Source: Variibacter gotjawalensis
GTDB lineage: Bacteria; Pseudomonadota; Alphaproteobacteria; Rhizobiales; Xanthobacteraceae
DNA length: 64,000 nucleotides
Assembly: GCF_002355335.1 (NCBI RefSeq)
Contig: NZ_AP014946.1
Coordinates: forward strand, 3,363,501 to 3,427,500
Direction: 5' to 3'
Shown: positions 46,055-55,373 of the stretch, piece after piece
How the letters are laid out: each line of letters opens with the position of its first letter
How positions within the stretch are numbered: position 1 is the stretch's first letter
Notes under the pieces: model-generated
Told to the model about the DNA's origin: nothing
Database searches by the model: none
The model's input: only the letters and a program-made list of their open reading frames with translations
Program-made: the position numbers and the translations under genes

Positions 46055-47032
46055 TCAGGCCGAAATCGCGCGCGACGAGAAGTCACGCGTCGCCGCCTCG
46101 AATTCAGTCTTCAATCGCGAAACAATCTCCGCGACCGGCGGCGCATCGCTGATCTGGCCGATGCCTTGCCCGCAGCCCCAAATGTCGCGCCACGCCTTCT
46201 GCTTCATGTTGCCGCCGGAGTTAAAGTTCATCTTCGACTTGTCGGCGACCGGAACGTTCGAGGGATCGAGACCCGCCGCCGCGATCGACGGGCCGAGATA
46301 GTTGCCATGCACGCCCGTAAAGAGGTTCGTGTAGACGATGTCCTCTGCAGCGTGTTTGGCCAGCCCCTGTTTGTACTCGTCACTCGCATTCGCCTCTTCG
46401 CTCGCGATGAAACGCGAGCCCATGTAAGCGAGGTCGGCGCCCATCGCGAGCGCACCCGCAATCGACGCACCGTCTGCGATCGCGCCAGACAGCAGAACCG
46501 TGCCGTTGAACCACTGCTTAATCTCGCGCACCAGCGCAAACGGCGAGAGCGTGCCGGCATGGCCGCCGGCGCCAGAGCAGACAAGGATCAACCCGTCGAC
46601 ACCCTGCTCCGCGGCTTTTCGCGCATGCTTGACGCTAATCACGTCGTGGAAAACCACGCCGCCGTACGAATGCGCCGCTTCGACGATCTCGGCCGGCGGG
46701 CGCAGCGACGTGATGATGATTGGCACTTTGTGCTTCACGCACGTTTCCATGTCGCGCATCAGACGATCATTCGATGCGTGACAGATCTGGTTGACGGCGT
46801 GCGGCGCAACCTTCTTGCCAGGATTGCGCGATTTGTATTCGCCGAGTTCGTCGTCGATCCGCTTGAGCCAATCGTCCAGCATTTCGACCGGTCGCGCATT
46901 CAGCGCCGGAAACGAGCCGACAATGCCGGCCTTGCATTGAGCGATGACGAGGTCCGGCCCCGACACGAGGAACAGCGGGGAACCCACAACCGGCAATGCG
47001 AGGGTACCCTGAAGGCAAGACGGCAACGGCAT
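46055..47032 (-). CDS. Nitronate monooxygenase family protein (FMN-dependent)
   Basis: 325 residues from ATG 47032, preceded by AAAGG; the upstream TTG is unlikely. TIM-barrel FMN enzyme with PLFLVSGPDLVIAQCKAGIVGSF region, CSGAGGHAG (about residues 165-175; FMN phosphate and catalytic His) and ALAMGADLAYMGSRFI. Family members oxidise nitronates or act as enoyl reductases (2-nitropropane dioxygenase-like). First gene of a four-gene operon. Confidence 0.9.
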   Translation of the reverse strand: MPLPSCLQGTLALPVVGSPLFLVSGPDLVIAQCKAGIVGSFPALNARPVEMLDDWLKRIDDELGEYKSRNPGKKVAPHAVNQICHASNDRLMRDMETCVKHKVPIIITSLRPPAEIVEAAHSYGGVVFHDVISVKHARKAAEQGVDGLILVCSGAGGHAGTLSPFALVREIKQWFNGTVLLSGAIADGASIAGALAMGADLAYMGSRFIASEEANASDEYKQGLAKHAAEDIVYTNLFTGVHGNYLGPSIAAAGLDPSNVPVADKSKMNFNSGGNMKQKAWRDIWGCGQGIGQISDAPPVAEIVSRLKTEFEAATRDFSSRAISA

Positions 47033-47122
47033 AGACCAACCTTTCGACAACGAAACTCGTCGTTGCTACCGCACAATCTTCAGGGAGATCAATGCGGTTC
47101 GGTTCGCTATGCGGTCAGCAAA

Positions 47123-47872
47123 CTAGCAGTTGCACTTGCCCTTGTTCCGGAAAGCGGCTTCGCCGGCCTCCGAAACCGCATCCCATTCGGGAGTAGGCCC
47201 GGCTCCCGGAACGTAAGCGTCGTTCCAGTTCCACCACTTGTATGGGCGTTCTTGCGGATAGCCGTCCGGCGAGTCTTCCCAATTTTCTTGCCGGCCGAGC
47301 GCCGTCATATCGAGATAGCTCCACACGGTGCCCATCGCCTCGTCGCCGCGCTCGTTGATGAAATACGTGCGGTAGATCTTCCCGCCCTCGCGGATGAACG
47401 CGTTGTGGCCGTGCCACTCGTCGACGCCGAAGTCCTTGTCGAAGCTATCCGTGATGGTGAACCACGGGATGTGCTCCCAACCGAACTTCGTCTGCAGACG
47501 CTTGATGTCGGCCTGCGGCCCACGCGACGCGTAGACCAGCGTCGTGTTGCGCGCGTTGAGATGCGCGAGGTTCGACACTTGGTCGGCACCGAGCGAACAG
47601 CCGATGCAGCCATGCTCCGGCCATCCATGCACGCCCTCTTCGAAGAACGCACGATAGACGATTAGCTGGCGGCGTCCGTCGAAAAGATCGCTGAGCGAGG
47701 CCTTCCCGTTCGGGCCGTCGAACACGTAGTCCTTCTCGACCAGCATCCAAGGCATGCGGCGCCGCTCGGCGGCGAGCGCATCGCGCGCCCGCGTCACTTC
47801 CTTCTCGCGCACGAGCATCTTCTCGCGAGCGGCGATCCAATCCTTCGGCGAGACAATCGATGGCGTTTGCAT
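47123..47872 (-). CDS. DUF899 thioredoxin-like protein
   Basis: 249 residues. WIAAREKMLVREKEVTRARDALAAERRRMPW is the conserved DUF899 N-terminus. A thioredoxin-like fold follows with CIGCSLGAD (a C-x-x-C pair) and many conserved aromatic residues (YKWWNWNDAYVPG). Ends with CNC. Members often sit beside an ArsR regulator and an AHSA1 protein, as here. Function unknown; a redox role is suggested by the CxxC. Confidence 0.88.
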   Translation of the reverse strand: MQTPSIVSPKDWIAAREKMLVREKEVTRARDALAAERRRMPWMLVEKDYVFDGPNGKASLSDLFDGRRQLIVYRAFFEEGVHGWPEHGCIGCSLGADQVSNLAHLNARNTTLVYASRGPQADIKRLQTKFGWEHIPWFTITDSFDKDFGVDEWHGHNAFIREGGKIYRTYFINERGDEAMGTVWSYLDMTALGRQENWEDSPDGYPQERPYKWWNWNDAYVPGAGPTPEWDAVSEAGEAAFRNKGKCNC

Positions 47873-47911
47873 GATGGTTCCCCTTCCGATGTTTCCATTG
47901 GCGCGCCGGCC

Positions 47912-48436
47912 TTAGCCGACGCGCTGCTCGTATTCCTTCACGAGACGCTGCCAGCCATCCCAGAACGGCTCCGGCTCTTCGCCGTTGAGACGCGCCGTCA
48001 GCACGTCGAGGTGCATGTGCCAGCCCGCGCTGACCTTGAGCAGGATCGACTTGTCGGCGACGCGGTGGTGCACCACCGTCAGCAACACGCCGTTGCCGTT
48101 TGGCTCCAGCGTGAAAGACACACCGCCGGTCGAGCCCCACGTGATGGAAAGCTTGCGCGGCGGATCGAGTTCCGTGATCCGGCATTCCATGCTGTGCTCG
48201 GCCGACGCTCCCTCCGGCCGCTTGCCCGGATTCTTCATCAAGTCGTCGTTGCGCCAGGTGAAGTCCACGGTACCGCCGACGCGCATATCCATATCGCCGG
48301 ATGCGAGCCACTGACGGCGCAGATCGCTCTCCGTGAGGTATTGCCAGACCCGATCAATCGAGCCCGGAAGCTGGCGCTGGATCGTCAGCGTATCCATGCC
48401 GGTAACGGCGCCATGCGGCGTGCGGGTCGTGTTCAT
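47912..48436 (-). CDS. SRPBCC/AHSA1-domain protein
   Basis: 174 residues. TIQRQLPGSIDRVWQYLTESDLRRQWLASGDMD is the START-like opening of the AHSA1 group, followed by WRNDDLMKN, LSITWGSTGGVSFTLEP and LLTVVHHRV strands, then the long C-terminal helix (HLDVLTARLNG). A hydrophobic ligand cavity is expected. Overlaps the ArsR stop by 4 bp, so is translationally coupled to its regulator. Confidence 0.9.
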   Translation of the reverse strand: MNTTRTPHGAVTGMDTLTIQRQLPGSIDRVWQYLTESDLRRQWLASGDMDMRVGGTVDFTWRNDDLMKNPGKRPEGASAEHSMECRITELDPPRKLSITWGSTGGVSFTLEPNGNGVLLTVVHHRVADKSILLKVSAGWHMHLDVLTARLNGEEPEPFWDGWQRLVKEYEQRVG

Positions 48437-48822
48437 TGATCGTCTCCTGTCTTTGCTATTTTTGTCGTGTTTTGGGTTTTGGATTTGCGCGCCGTGTCTT
48501 CCTCACGCAGCAGGCGTTCGAGGATATCGAGGCGATCGGTCCAAAAGCGTTCGTAGAAGCTCAGCCACTGATGCGCAGTGGCGAGCGGTCCGGGCGCGAG
48601 GCGGCAGATATGCGTCCGCCCCCTCACGTCGCGATGGATCAGCCCTGCGACTTCGAGCGCCTTGATGTGCTTCGAGGCCGCGGCAAGCGAGATGTCGTAA
48701 GGCTCGGCCAGCTGGCCGACCGTTTGCTCTCCCCCAGTCAGCTGCCGAAGCATCTGTCGGCGTGTAGGGTCGCCGAGGGCGTGGAACACAGCGTCGAGCT
48801 GCGATGTCTGATGTTCAACCAT
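48433..48822 (-). CDS. ArsR-family transcriptional regulator
   Basis: 129 residues. LDAVFHALGDPTRRQMLRQL opens the winged helix; recognition helix DISLAAASKHIKALEVAGLI, wing RDVRGRTHICRLAPG. No obvious metal-binding Cys pair (CxC), so it belongs to the metal-independent group that regulates an adjacent AHSA1 gene. A strong palindrome covers its start codon. First gene of ArsR-AHSA1-DUF899. Confidence 0.93.
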   Translation of the reverse strand: MVEHQTSQLDAVFHALGDPTRRQMLRQLTGGEQTVGQLAEPYDISLAAASKHIKALEVAGLIHRDVRGRTHICRLAPGPLATAHQWLSFYERFWTDRLDILERLLREEDTARKSKTQNTTKIAKTGDDQ

Positions 48823-48834
48823 AAGGTTGAATAT
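48811..48834. promoter_or_regulatory. Candidate ArsR operator over the arsR start codon
   Basis: TTCAACC-ATAA-GGTTGAA (48814-48831) is a perfect 7-bp dyad, extended to 10 bp with one mismatch (AT-TTCAACC / GGTTGAA-AT). A degenerate second dyad, TCAAC-N6-GTTGA, lies at 48854-48869. The layout, one site on the start codon and one in the promoter zone, fits autoregulation. Confidence 0.7.
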
Positions 48835-48878
48835 AAACGATGGACACTGATTGTCAACCGATGAGTTGAATATTGTTT

Positions 48879-48994
48879 CGTAGCCCGGATGAGCGGGACC
48901 GCGAAGCGGTCATCGACATCCGGGACGCGCGCGCTGACGCCCCGGATGTCGCTTGGCGGGCGCGAAACGCGCCGTCTCGCTCATCCGGGCTACG
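48879..48994. repeat. REP-like palindromic intergenic repeat, copy 2
   Basis: CGTAGCCCGGATGAGCG is mirrored perfectly by CGCTCATCCGGGCTACG at the other end (17-bp arms), with inner ATCCGGG arms and a GCGAAGCGGTC block. Same family as 43886-43998. It sits between arsR and the convergent end of the dioxygenase gene, so it may also stop transcription. Confidence 0.85.
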
Positions 48995-48996
48995 AA

Positions 48997-49977
48997 TTAA
49001 GGCGCCACGATCGGCGTCGCGTTGAGCTTAGACGCACGAGGCTCGACGCCGCGAAATACCGACCCCTCTTCGAACCAGGACCACGGCGCTGGCGCGCCCC
49101 ACAGCGTCTGTCGCTGCGGGTCTTTCAGATCCCAGCGGATCGGCTCGTGATCCGGATCGACCGTCTGATAGTCGGAGCAATAGATTTCGACGCGATGCCC
49201 GTCGGGATCGCGCACATACAGGAAGAACGCATTCGAGATGCCGTGCCGCCCCGGTCCGCGCTCGATATTCGAAACGTATCCGGTCGTCGCCATGAGATCG
49301 AGCAGGTCGATGATGTTGAGCGGTGTCGGCACCCAGAACGCGACGTGATGCAGGCGCGGCCCGCGTCCGTTCGTGAACGCGATGTCATGCACCCCGCCCT
49401 TCCGATGCATCCAGGCCGCCCACAATTCCTTGCCGTCTTCAGTGTCCGTATACTCGGTCACCCGAAAACCAAGCGCATTGTAAAACTCAACAGACGCGCG
49501 CACGTCTGGCGAGAAGCAGTTGAAGTGATCGATGCGCAGCGGCTTCACGCCGCGATAAAGCGTGTACTGCTGATGGATCGGCGGCAAACGATCCATCGCG
49601 GCGTAGAACTCCAGCGGAATGCCCTGCGGATCGCGCGTACGGAACGTGCGCCCCTGATACGGCTCGTCGATCCATTCGACCGGTAAGCCCTGCGCTTTGA
49701 AATGCGCCGCCGCCTTGTCGAGATGCTCTTCGTCGTAGACTTTGAAGCCGAGTTCGTTCGCTATCCCGGCATCGCCGCGCTCGAGCACGAGGCAATGATG
49801 TCCTCGTTCCTCCATCGCGCGCAGAAAGATGCGCTTATCGTCTTCGTCCGTGACCTGCAGCCCGAGCGTGTCGACATAAAACGCACGTGACGCGGCAAGA
49901 TCCGTCACGCTCAGCACGATGTGGCTGAGCCGAACGATGTTGAACGGCGGGTAGAGAACGTGCGCCGGGACGGTCAT
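48997..49977 (-). CDS. Extradiol dioxygenase, HpaD-like (vicinal oxygen chelate)
   Basis: 326 residues from ATG 49977; the Arg-rich upstream extension of the frame is cupin-gene shadow. Two VOC modules: FNIVRLSHIVLSVTDLAASRAFYVDTLGL and LRIDHFNCFSPDV. The likely metal ligands are His in IDHFN, His in RLHHVAFW and Glu in HRVEIYC. ERGPGRHGISNAFFLYVRDPDGH matches class I homoprotocatechuate 2,3-dioxygenases. It would cleave a catechol ring next to the hydroxyls. Exact substrate unproven; no other hpa genes are near. Forms an operon with the cupin (11-bp gap). Confidence 0.87.
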   Translation of the reverse strand: MTVPAHVLYPPFNIVRLSHIVLSVTDLAASRAFYVDTLGLQVTDEDDKRIFLRAMEERGHHCLVLERGDAGIANELGFKVYDEEHLDKAAAHFKAQGLPVEWIDEPYQGRTFRTRDPQGIPLEFYAAMDRLPPIHQQYTLYRGVKPLRIDHFNCFSPDVRASVEFYNALGFRVTEYTDTEDGKELWAAWMHRKGGVHDIAFTNGRGPRLHHVAFWVPTPLNIIDLLDLMATTGYVSNIERGPGRHGISNAFFLYVRDPDGHRVEIYCSDYQTVDPDHEPIRWDLKDPQRQTLWGAPAPWSWFEEGSVFRGVEPRASKLNATPIVAP

Positions 49978-49988
49978 GCGGCCTCCGC

Positions 49989-50357
49989 TTACGCGCCGAA
50001 ACCTTTTCCGGGCTTGCGATACTCGGGACGCGGCGGCGAGAAAATGTCGAGCACGCGCGCGCCCTCGGGACCTGCCCGCATCGTGTGCGGCACATTGCCG
50101 GGCGTGCGCCAAAAGTCGCCCTTCTTCACCGGGATTTCTTCGTCGCCTTGCACGCGGATCGCAGTGCCTTCGAGCAAGACGCCCCACTGCTCTTCGGGAT
50201 GATGATGCAAAGTGCCGGACGCATGCGGCGCGATCGTCACCACCGACAGCATCGCCTGCTCGCCTGCGAAGATCCGCGTCGTCAGGCCCGGCGCGAGTTC
50301 GCGCAGCAGACCGCCGACCCCATCTTCGAGATTGTGAAATTCGTCCTTCTGACTCAT
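49989..50357 (-). CDS. Cupin-domain protein
   Basis: 122 residues from ATG 50357 after ACGGGAGAAAACG. Single cupin: motif 1 GTLHHHPEEQWGVLLEG holds three histidines and a Glu, and motif 2 PGNVPHTM carries the last His, so a metal site is expected. Lies upstream of the HpaD-like dioxygenase and may act on the same aromatic pathway. The upstream region is shared with the divergent pxpA. Confidence 0.88.
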   Translation of the reverse strand: MSQKDEFHNLEDGVGGLLRELAPGLTTRIFAGEQAMLSVVTIAPHASGTLHHHPEEQWGVLLEGTAIRVQGDEEIPVKKGDFWRTPGNVPHTMRAGPEGARVLDIFSPPRPEYRKPGKGFGA

Positions 50358-50499
50358 CGTTTTCTCCCGTCCCGCACGATCTTCCGCCGTGCCGGTTGTG
50401 ACGCCTGTTTCAATACACCTAACATGGCCGATGACGGGCGACAATTTTCGGCTTAGAACCGAGAAGACAACGATTTCTCCAGCGCTTCGAGAAGAAGAA

Positions 50500-51258
50500 A
50501 TGGTTCAGGTCGATCTCAATTCCGATCTCGGTGAAGGCTACGGCGCTTACACCTGCGGCGACGATGACGCGATGCTCGGCATCGTCACGTCGGCGAATGT
50601 CGCGTGCGGCATGCATGCGGGCGATCCGGAGATCATGGCCAACGCGTTCAAGGTTGCGCGCGAGCGCGGCGTCGCCATCGGCGCGCATCCGGGCTTCCCG
50701 GATTTGTGGGGATTCGGACGCCGCCGCATTCCGTATTCGACCGGAGAAATCGAACGCTTCGTCGCGTATCAGATCGGCGCCGCGCAGGGCCTCGCGTCTT
50801 ACTCAGGCCACCGCATCACTTACGTGAAAGCGCACGGCGCCGTCGCCAACATCGCGGCGGAAGATCGCTCCGTCGCCGACGCTATCGCTAAAGCCGTGAA
50901 GGCCGTCGATCCGAGCCTCGTTCTGCTCGCCATCGCGCTGACCGAACAAGTCTCAGCCGGTGAAGCCGCGGGCCTGACCACCGTGCAGGAAATTTTCGCC
51001 GATCGCGGCTACGACGATCGCGGCCAGCTCATCGCGCGCTCGAAACCCGGCGCGATGATTCACGATCAAGAAGAAGCCGCCTCGCGCGTCGTCGAAATGG
51101 TGACAGAAGGCGTCATCATCTCGGCCTCCGGCAAGCGCCTACCGACGCGCGTGCAGTCGATCTGCGTGCACGGCGATTCCGGCCACGCGGTCGCAATGGC
51201 GAAGCACGTGCGCGGCGCGCTCGAACAATCAGCCATCGCGCTCAAGAGCTTTGTATGA
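50500..51258 (+). CDS. pxpA: 5-oxoprolinase subunit A (LamB/YcsF)
   Basis: 252 residues from ATG 50500 (MVQVDLNSDLGEGYG). Family motifs are DLNSDLGEGYG, NVACGMHAGDP, GAHPGFPD, VKAHGAV and CVHGDSGHAV. PxpA works with PxpB and PxpC to open 5-oxoproline to glutamate using ATP. pxpB starts in its last codons (4-bp overlap), pxpC follows the same way. Divergent from the cupin. Confidence 0.95.
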   Translation: MVQVDLNSDLGEGYGAYTCGDDDAMLGIVTSANVACGMHAGDPEIMANAFKVARERGVAIGAHPGFPDLWGFGRRRIPYSTGEIERFVAYQIGAAQGLASYSGHRITYVKAHGAVANIAAEDRSVADAIAKAVKAVDPSLVLLAIALTEQVSAGEAAGLTTVQEIFADRGYDDRGQLIARSKPGAMIHDQEEAASRVVEMVTEGVIISASGKRLPTRVQSICVHGDSGHAVAMAKHVRGALEQSAIALKSFV

Positions 51259-51974
51259 GCGAGCCGCGCTTCCTCGACGCCGGCGAAGCTGCGCTCGTTG
51301 TGGAATTCGGCAGCGGCGTCGATCCTGCGATCAACGAACGCGTGCTCGCGCTCGACGCCGCGATTGCTGATGCACCGCCTGAGGGCTTGCGCGAACTCGT
51401 CCCGACCTATCGCTCGTTGATGATCCATTACGATCCGCTGCGGCTCGATCGCGACGCGCTGGTCTTGCTCGTGCAGGACCGTTTGAAATCCGCCGGCACG
51501 CGCAAGCGCAAGACCGCGCTGTGGACGCTGCCGTGCTGTTACGAACTCCCCTACGCCGAAGACCTTGCCGAGATGGCGGGCCTCATGAAACTCTCGGCCG
51601 TGAAAGCCGCTGCAATCCACGCGAACGCCACATACCGCGCCTACATGTACGGCTTCGCGCCTGGCTTCACGTACTTGGGCGGACTGCCGAAAGAAATTGC
51701 AATCTCGCGCCGCGAGAAACCGCGCCCGCCGCATGACTCGAAAGTCATCCTCGTCGGCGGCGGCCTCAGCGCCATCGCGACTTTCGCGATGCCGACCGGG
51801 TGGTACGTCGTCGGCCGCACGCCCGAGCGGCTCTATGCCCCGGACCGCGACAACGCATTCCTGATGGAGCCCGGTGACGACATCCGTTTCGAGCCAATCG
51901 ACGGTGCGACATTCCAAGACCTCGATCGCCGCGCTGAAGCCGGCGAAGTCGTCGCCAAGAGGACAGCGCGATGA
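51255..51974 (+). CDS. pxpB: 5-oxoprolinase subunit B
   Basis: 239 residues, allophanate-hydrolase subunit 1 family (KipI-like). Motifs: DAGEAALVVEFGS at the start, TYRSLMIHYDP, MYGFAPGFTYLGGLP and the C-terminal GWYVVGRTPERLY. Overlaps both neighbours by 4 bp (ATGA), a strongly coupled pxpABC operon. Confidence 0.95.
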   Translation: MSEPRFLDAGEAALVVEFGSGVDPAINERVLALDAAIADAPPEGLRELVPTYRSLMIHYDPLRLDRDALVLLVQDRLKSAGTRKRKTALWTLPCCYELPYAEDLAEMAGLMKLSAVKAAAIHANATYRAYMYGFAPGFTYLGGLPKEIAISRREKPRPPHDSKVILVGGGLSAIATFAMPTGWYVVGRTPERLYAPDRDNAFLMEPGDDIRFEPIDGATFQDLDRRAEAGEVVAKRTAR

Positions 51975-52996
51975 CGCTGCGCACTCTCTCGGCCGGTCCT
52001 GGCTGCACGATCCAAGATAGCGGCCGCCACGGCTATCTCCGTTACGGCGTCACCGGTGCAGGCCCGATGGACCCGCTTGCGCATGCGATCGCTAACCGTG
52101 CGCTGAGTAATCCGGCAGGCGCCGCCGCGATTGAAGTCTCGCTCGGCGGCATCGAAGTGACCAGCGAGACCGAGACACTCGCGCTCGCCTTCGCGGGCGG
52201 AGACTTTGCCGCGACACTCGATGGGCAACCGCTTCCGTCAGCCGCAATCGCCTTGATCGAGCCCGGCGCAAAATTGAAACTCCGCGCGGGGCCATCGGGA
52301 AACTGGTGCTATCTCGCCGTCGCGGGCGGCTTCAATGTACCCCTCGTCCTCGGCTCAGCTTCGACGCATACGCGCACGCAGATCGGCGGTCTGCAGGGCC
52401 GCGCTCTCAAAGTCGGCGATACGATCCGCACCGGTAAGCCGGCTTACTCCGCATTCTTCAACGCTATCATCGATGCTCCGATCCTCGATCGTCCGCCCGA
52501 GACGATCCGCGTTCTCCTCGGCCCGCAAGACGACTATTTCGCGGCAGACGAAATCGAGAAATTCCTCGCCGGTCCGTGGACAATTTCAGCGCGCGGCGAC
52601 CGCATGGCGTGCTTCCTCGAAGGCCCGAAACTCACGCATTCGCAAGGGTACAACATCACGTCGGACGGCATCGCGATGGGCGCGATCCAGGTGCCGGGCG
52701 AAGGCCAGCCCATCGTCCTCATGGCCGACCGTCAATCCACCGGCGGCTATCCGAAGATCGCGACGATCATCGGTCCCGATCATGGCCGCCTTGCGCAAGC
52801 GCGCCCCGGCACCAGCATCCGCTTCCGCGCGGTCTCTCACAAAGAAGCCGTCGCGGCCCGCGCCGAGGAACACGCCTTCCTCGCCGGGCCGATCAAAGCC
52901 GAGCCGCTGATCCGCACCGAATTCTCATCCGAGTTTCTGCTTGGCCTCAACCTGATTGATGGGTATGTCGACGCCGAGCAACGCCCCTCGAAGTAG
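51971..52996 (+). CDS. pxpC: 5-oxoprolinase subunit C
   Basis: 341 residues, allophanate-hydrolase subunit 2 family (KipA-like). SAGPGCTIQDSGRHGYLRYGVTGAGPMD opens the domain, followed by NWCYLAVAGGF, GPQDDYF, EGPKLTH and ADRQSTGGYPKIA. Third subunit of the ATP-dependent 5-oxoprolinase. The RraA-family gene follows 18 bp later, in the same direction. Confidence 0.95.
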   Translation: MTLRTLSAGPGCTIQDSGRHGYLRYGVTGAGPMDPLAHAIANRALSNPAGAAAIEVSLGGIEVTSETETLALAFAGGDFAATLDGQPLPSAAIALIEPGAKLKLRAGPSGNWCYLAVAGGFNVPLVLGSASTHTRTQIGGLQGRALKVGDTIRTGKPAYSAFFNAIIDAPILDRPPETIRVLLGPQDDYFAADEIEKFLAGPWTISARGDRMACFLEGPKLTHSQGYNITSDGIAMGAIQVPGEGQPIVLMADRQSTGGYPKIATIIGPDHGRLAQARPGTSIRFRAVSHKEAVAARAEEHAFLAGPIKAEPLIRTEFSSEFLLGLNLIDGYVDAEQRPSK

Positions 52997-53014
52997 CAGA
53001 GAGAAGAAGAGCGC

Positions 53015-53725
53015 ATGTCCCAAGACGCCAAGAAAGACGCCAAAATTATCGAAGTGCTGTCGCAGATCACCACCGCGACACTCACCACGATCCTGCTCAA
53101 GAAGGGCCTGCGCAACGTTTGGATCCGCGGGACGATGCCGATCCGCGAAGGCCAGAAGCGCCTGGTCGGCCGCGCCTTCACGCTCCGCTTCGTCCCGGCC
53201 CGCGAAGACCTCGCGACGCCTGAGTCTTGGTCATCGCCGAAGTCCACCCGCGCCGCCATCGAAGCGATGCCGGAAGGCTGCATCGCGGTCGTCGACGCAA
53301 TGGGCGTCACCGACGCCGGCATCTTCGGCGACATACTGTGCGCCCGCATGCAGAAGAAAGGCGTCGCCGCGCTGATCACCGACGGCGTCGTGCGCGATAT
53401 GGCGGGCGTGCTCTCGACCAATCTGCCGGTCTGGTGCCAAGGCGCGGCCGCGCCGCCGTCCGTCGCCGGCCTCACCTTCGTCAACTGGCAGGAGCCGATC
53501 GCCTGCGGCGGCGTCGCCGTATTTCCGGACGACATCATCGTCGTCGATGACGATGGCGCCGTGCTGATCCCGGCCGCGCTTGTCGACGCCGTCGTCGAAC
53601 TCGCCCCCGAGCAGGAGCGGCTCGAAGCCTGGATCATGAAGGAAGTCGAAGCCGGCTCCGCCCTGCCCGGCCTCTATCCGCCGAACGCCGAGAACAAAGC
53701 GCGTTACGAAGCGTCGAAGAAGTAA
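53015..53725 (+). CDS. RraA-family protein (HMG/CHA aldolase-like)
   Basis: 236 residues after an AGAGAGAAGAAGAG site. Core motifs: VVDAMGVTDAGIFGDIL and ITDGVVRDMAG (the G-x-x-R-D loop of HMG aldolases that holds Arg and metal-binding Asp), and DDIIVVDDDGAVLIP. Such proteins cleave 4-hydroxy-4-methyl-2-oxoglutarate or oxaloacetate; the RNase E inhibitor RraA has lost this loop. With the loop intact, an aldolase or decarboxylase is more likely than an RNase regulator. Fourth gene of the pxpABC row. Confidence 0.88.
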   Translation: MSQDAKKDAKIIEVLSQITTATLTTILLKKGLRNVWIRGTMPIREGQKRLVGRAFTLRFVPAREDLATPESWSSPKSTRAAIEAMPEGCIAVVDAMGVTDAGIFGDILCARMQKKGVAALITDGVVRDMAGVLSTNLPVWCQGAAAPPSVAGLTFVNWQEPIACGGVAVFPDDIIVVDDDGAVLIPAALVDAVVELAPEQERLEAWIMKEVEAGSALPGLYPPNAENKARYEASKK

Positions 53726-53747
53726 GCGTCGACGCCGCGCGGCGCGA

Positions 53748-55310
53748 TCACTCCCACTCGATCGTGCCGGGCGGCTTCGACGTCACGTCGTAAACGACGC
53801 GGTTGACGCCGCGCACCTCGTTGATGATGCGCGTCGCAACGCGGCCGAGGAACGCCATGTCGAACGGGAAGAAGTCCGCCGTCATGCCGTCGGTCGACGT
53901 CACCGCGCGGAGCGCCAGTACGCTCTCGTAGGTGCGTGCATCGCCCATCACGCCGACCGTGCGCACCGGGAGCAATACCGCGAACGCCTGCCAGATCGTA
54001 TCGTAAAGCCCTGCTTTGCGGATCTCCTCGATGTAGATCGCATCCGCGAGCCGCAGAATATCGAGCTTCTCTTTCGTGATCTCGCCCGGGCAGCGGATCG
54101 CGAGACCCGGCCCTGGGAAGGGATGCCGACCGACGAAGGCTTCAGGCAAGCCAAGCTCGCGGCCGAGCACGCGCACCTCGTCTTTGAACAATTCGCGCAG
54201 CGGCTCCACGAGCTTCATATTCATGCGCTCGGGCAGACCGCCGACGTTGTGGTGCGACTTGATCGTCACCGACGGGCCGCCCGTGAACGACACGCTCTCG
54301 ATCACATCCGGATAGAGCGTGCCCTGCGCGAGGAAATCGGCGCCGCCGATCTTCTTCGCTTCTGCCTCGAACACGTCGATGAACAGACGGCCGATCGTCT
54401 TGCGCTTCGCTTCCGGGTCGGCCCCCGCCTTCGCGAGCTCACCGAGGAACATCTCTTCGGCATTCACGTGCACGAGCGGAATGTTGTAGTGATCGCGGAA
54501 CAGCGTCACGACCTGCGTCGCTTCGCCGAGCCGCATCAATCCGTGATCGACAAACACGCACGTGAGCTGTTCGCCGATCGCTTCGTGGATCAGCACCGCT
54601 GCAACGGCTGAGTCCACGCCACCCGAGAGACCGCAGATCACCCGGCCTTTGCCGACCTGAGCGCGGATTTTCTCGATCGACTCTTCGCGGAACGCGCGCA
54701 TCGTCCAATCGCCGGTGAGGCCCGCGATCTTGCGTACGAAGTTGCGTAGCAGCTTCGCGCCGTCCGGCGTGTGCACGACCTCGGGATGGAACTGCACGGC
54801 GTAGAAATCGCGCTTCGTGTCGGCAATCGCCGCGAACGGCGCATTGTCGGACACCGCGATGACTTCAAACCCCGGCGGCAGATGCGTGACGCGGTCGCCG
54901 TGGCTCATCCAAACCGGATAGCGCTTGCCCTTCTCCCACACGCCCTCGAACAACGGGACGCTTTCCTTCACCTCGATCTCGGCGCGGCCGAACTCGCGGT
55001 GATGTCCACCTTCGACGCCGCCGCCGAGCTGCGCCGCCATCGTCTGCTCGCCATAGCAAATGCCGAGAACCGGGATGCCCGCATCGAAGATCGCCTGCGG
55101 TGCGCGCGGCGAAACCTGCTCGGTGACCGAGGCCGGTCCGCCGGACAGGATCACGCCCTTCGGCCGCATGGTCCGGAATGCCTCTTCGGCTTTCTGGAAC
55201 GGCACGATTTCGGAATAGACGCCTTCCTCGCGCACGCGCCTTGCGATGAGCTGCGTGACCTGCGAGCCGAAGTCGATGATGAGGATTTTGTCGTGGGATT
55301 GGTCAGCCAT
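53748..55310 (-). CDS. guaA: GMP synthase (glutamine-hydrolysing)
   Basis: 520 residues. The amidotransferase half has GICYGEQTM (Cys nucleophile), and a His/Glu pair in [10 protein letters not shown]. The ATP-pyrophosphatase half has [10 protein letters not shown]. The C-terminal dimer domain is complete, ending in [10 protein letters not shown]. It converts XMP to GMP; guaB is encoded on the same strand at about 59-60 kb. Confidence 0.97.
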   Translation of the reverse strand: MADQSHDKILIIDFGSQVTQLIARRVREEGVYSEIVPFQKAEEAFRTMRPKGVILSGGPASVTEQVSPRAPQAIFDAGIPVLGICYGEQTMAAQLGGGVEGGHHREFGRAEIEVKESVPLFEGVWEKGKRYPVWMSHGDRVTHLPPGFEVIAVSDNAPFAAIADTKRDFYAVQFHPEVVHTPDGAKLLRNFVRKIAGLTGDWTMRAFREESIEKIRAQVGKGRVICGLSGGVDSAVAAVLIHEAIGEQLTCVFVDHGLMRLGEATQVVTLFRDHYNIPLVHVNAEEMFLGELAKAGADPEAKRKTIGRLFIDVFEAEAKKIGGADFLAQGTLYPDVIESVSFTGGPSVTIKSHHNVGGLPERMNMKLVEPLRELFKDEVRVLGRELGLPEAFVGRHPFPGPGLAIRCPGEITKEKLDILRLADAIYIEEIRKAGLYDTIWQAFAVLLPVRTVGVMGDARTYESVLALRAVTSTDGMTADFFPFDMAFLGRVATRIINEVRGVNRVVYDVTSKPPGTIEWE

Positions 55311-55373
55311 GACGGCAGTTAACGGAAGCCACCTCGGGTGGCAACCGCCATTGCCGGGAATCCAGAGGAATCC

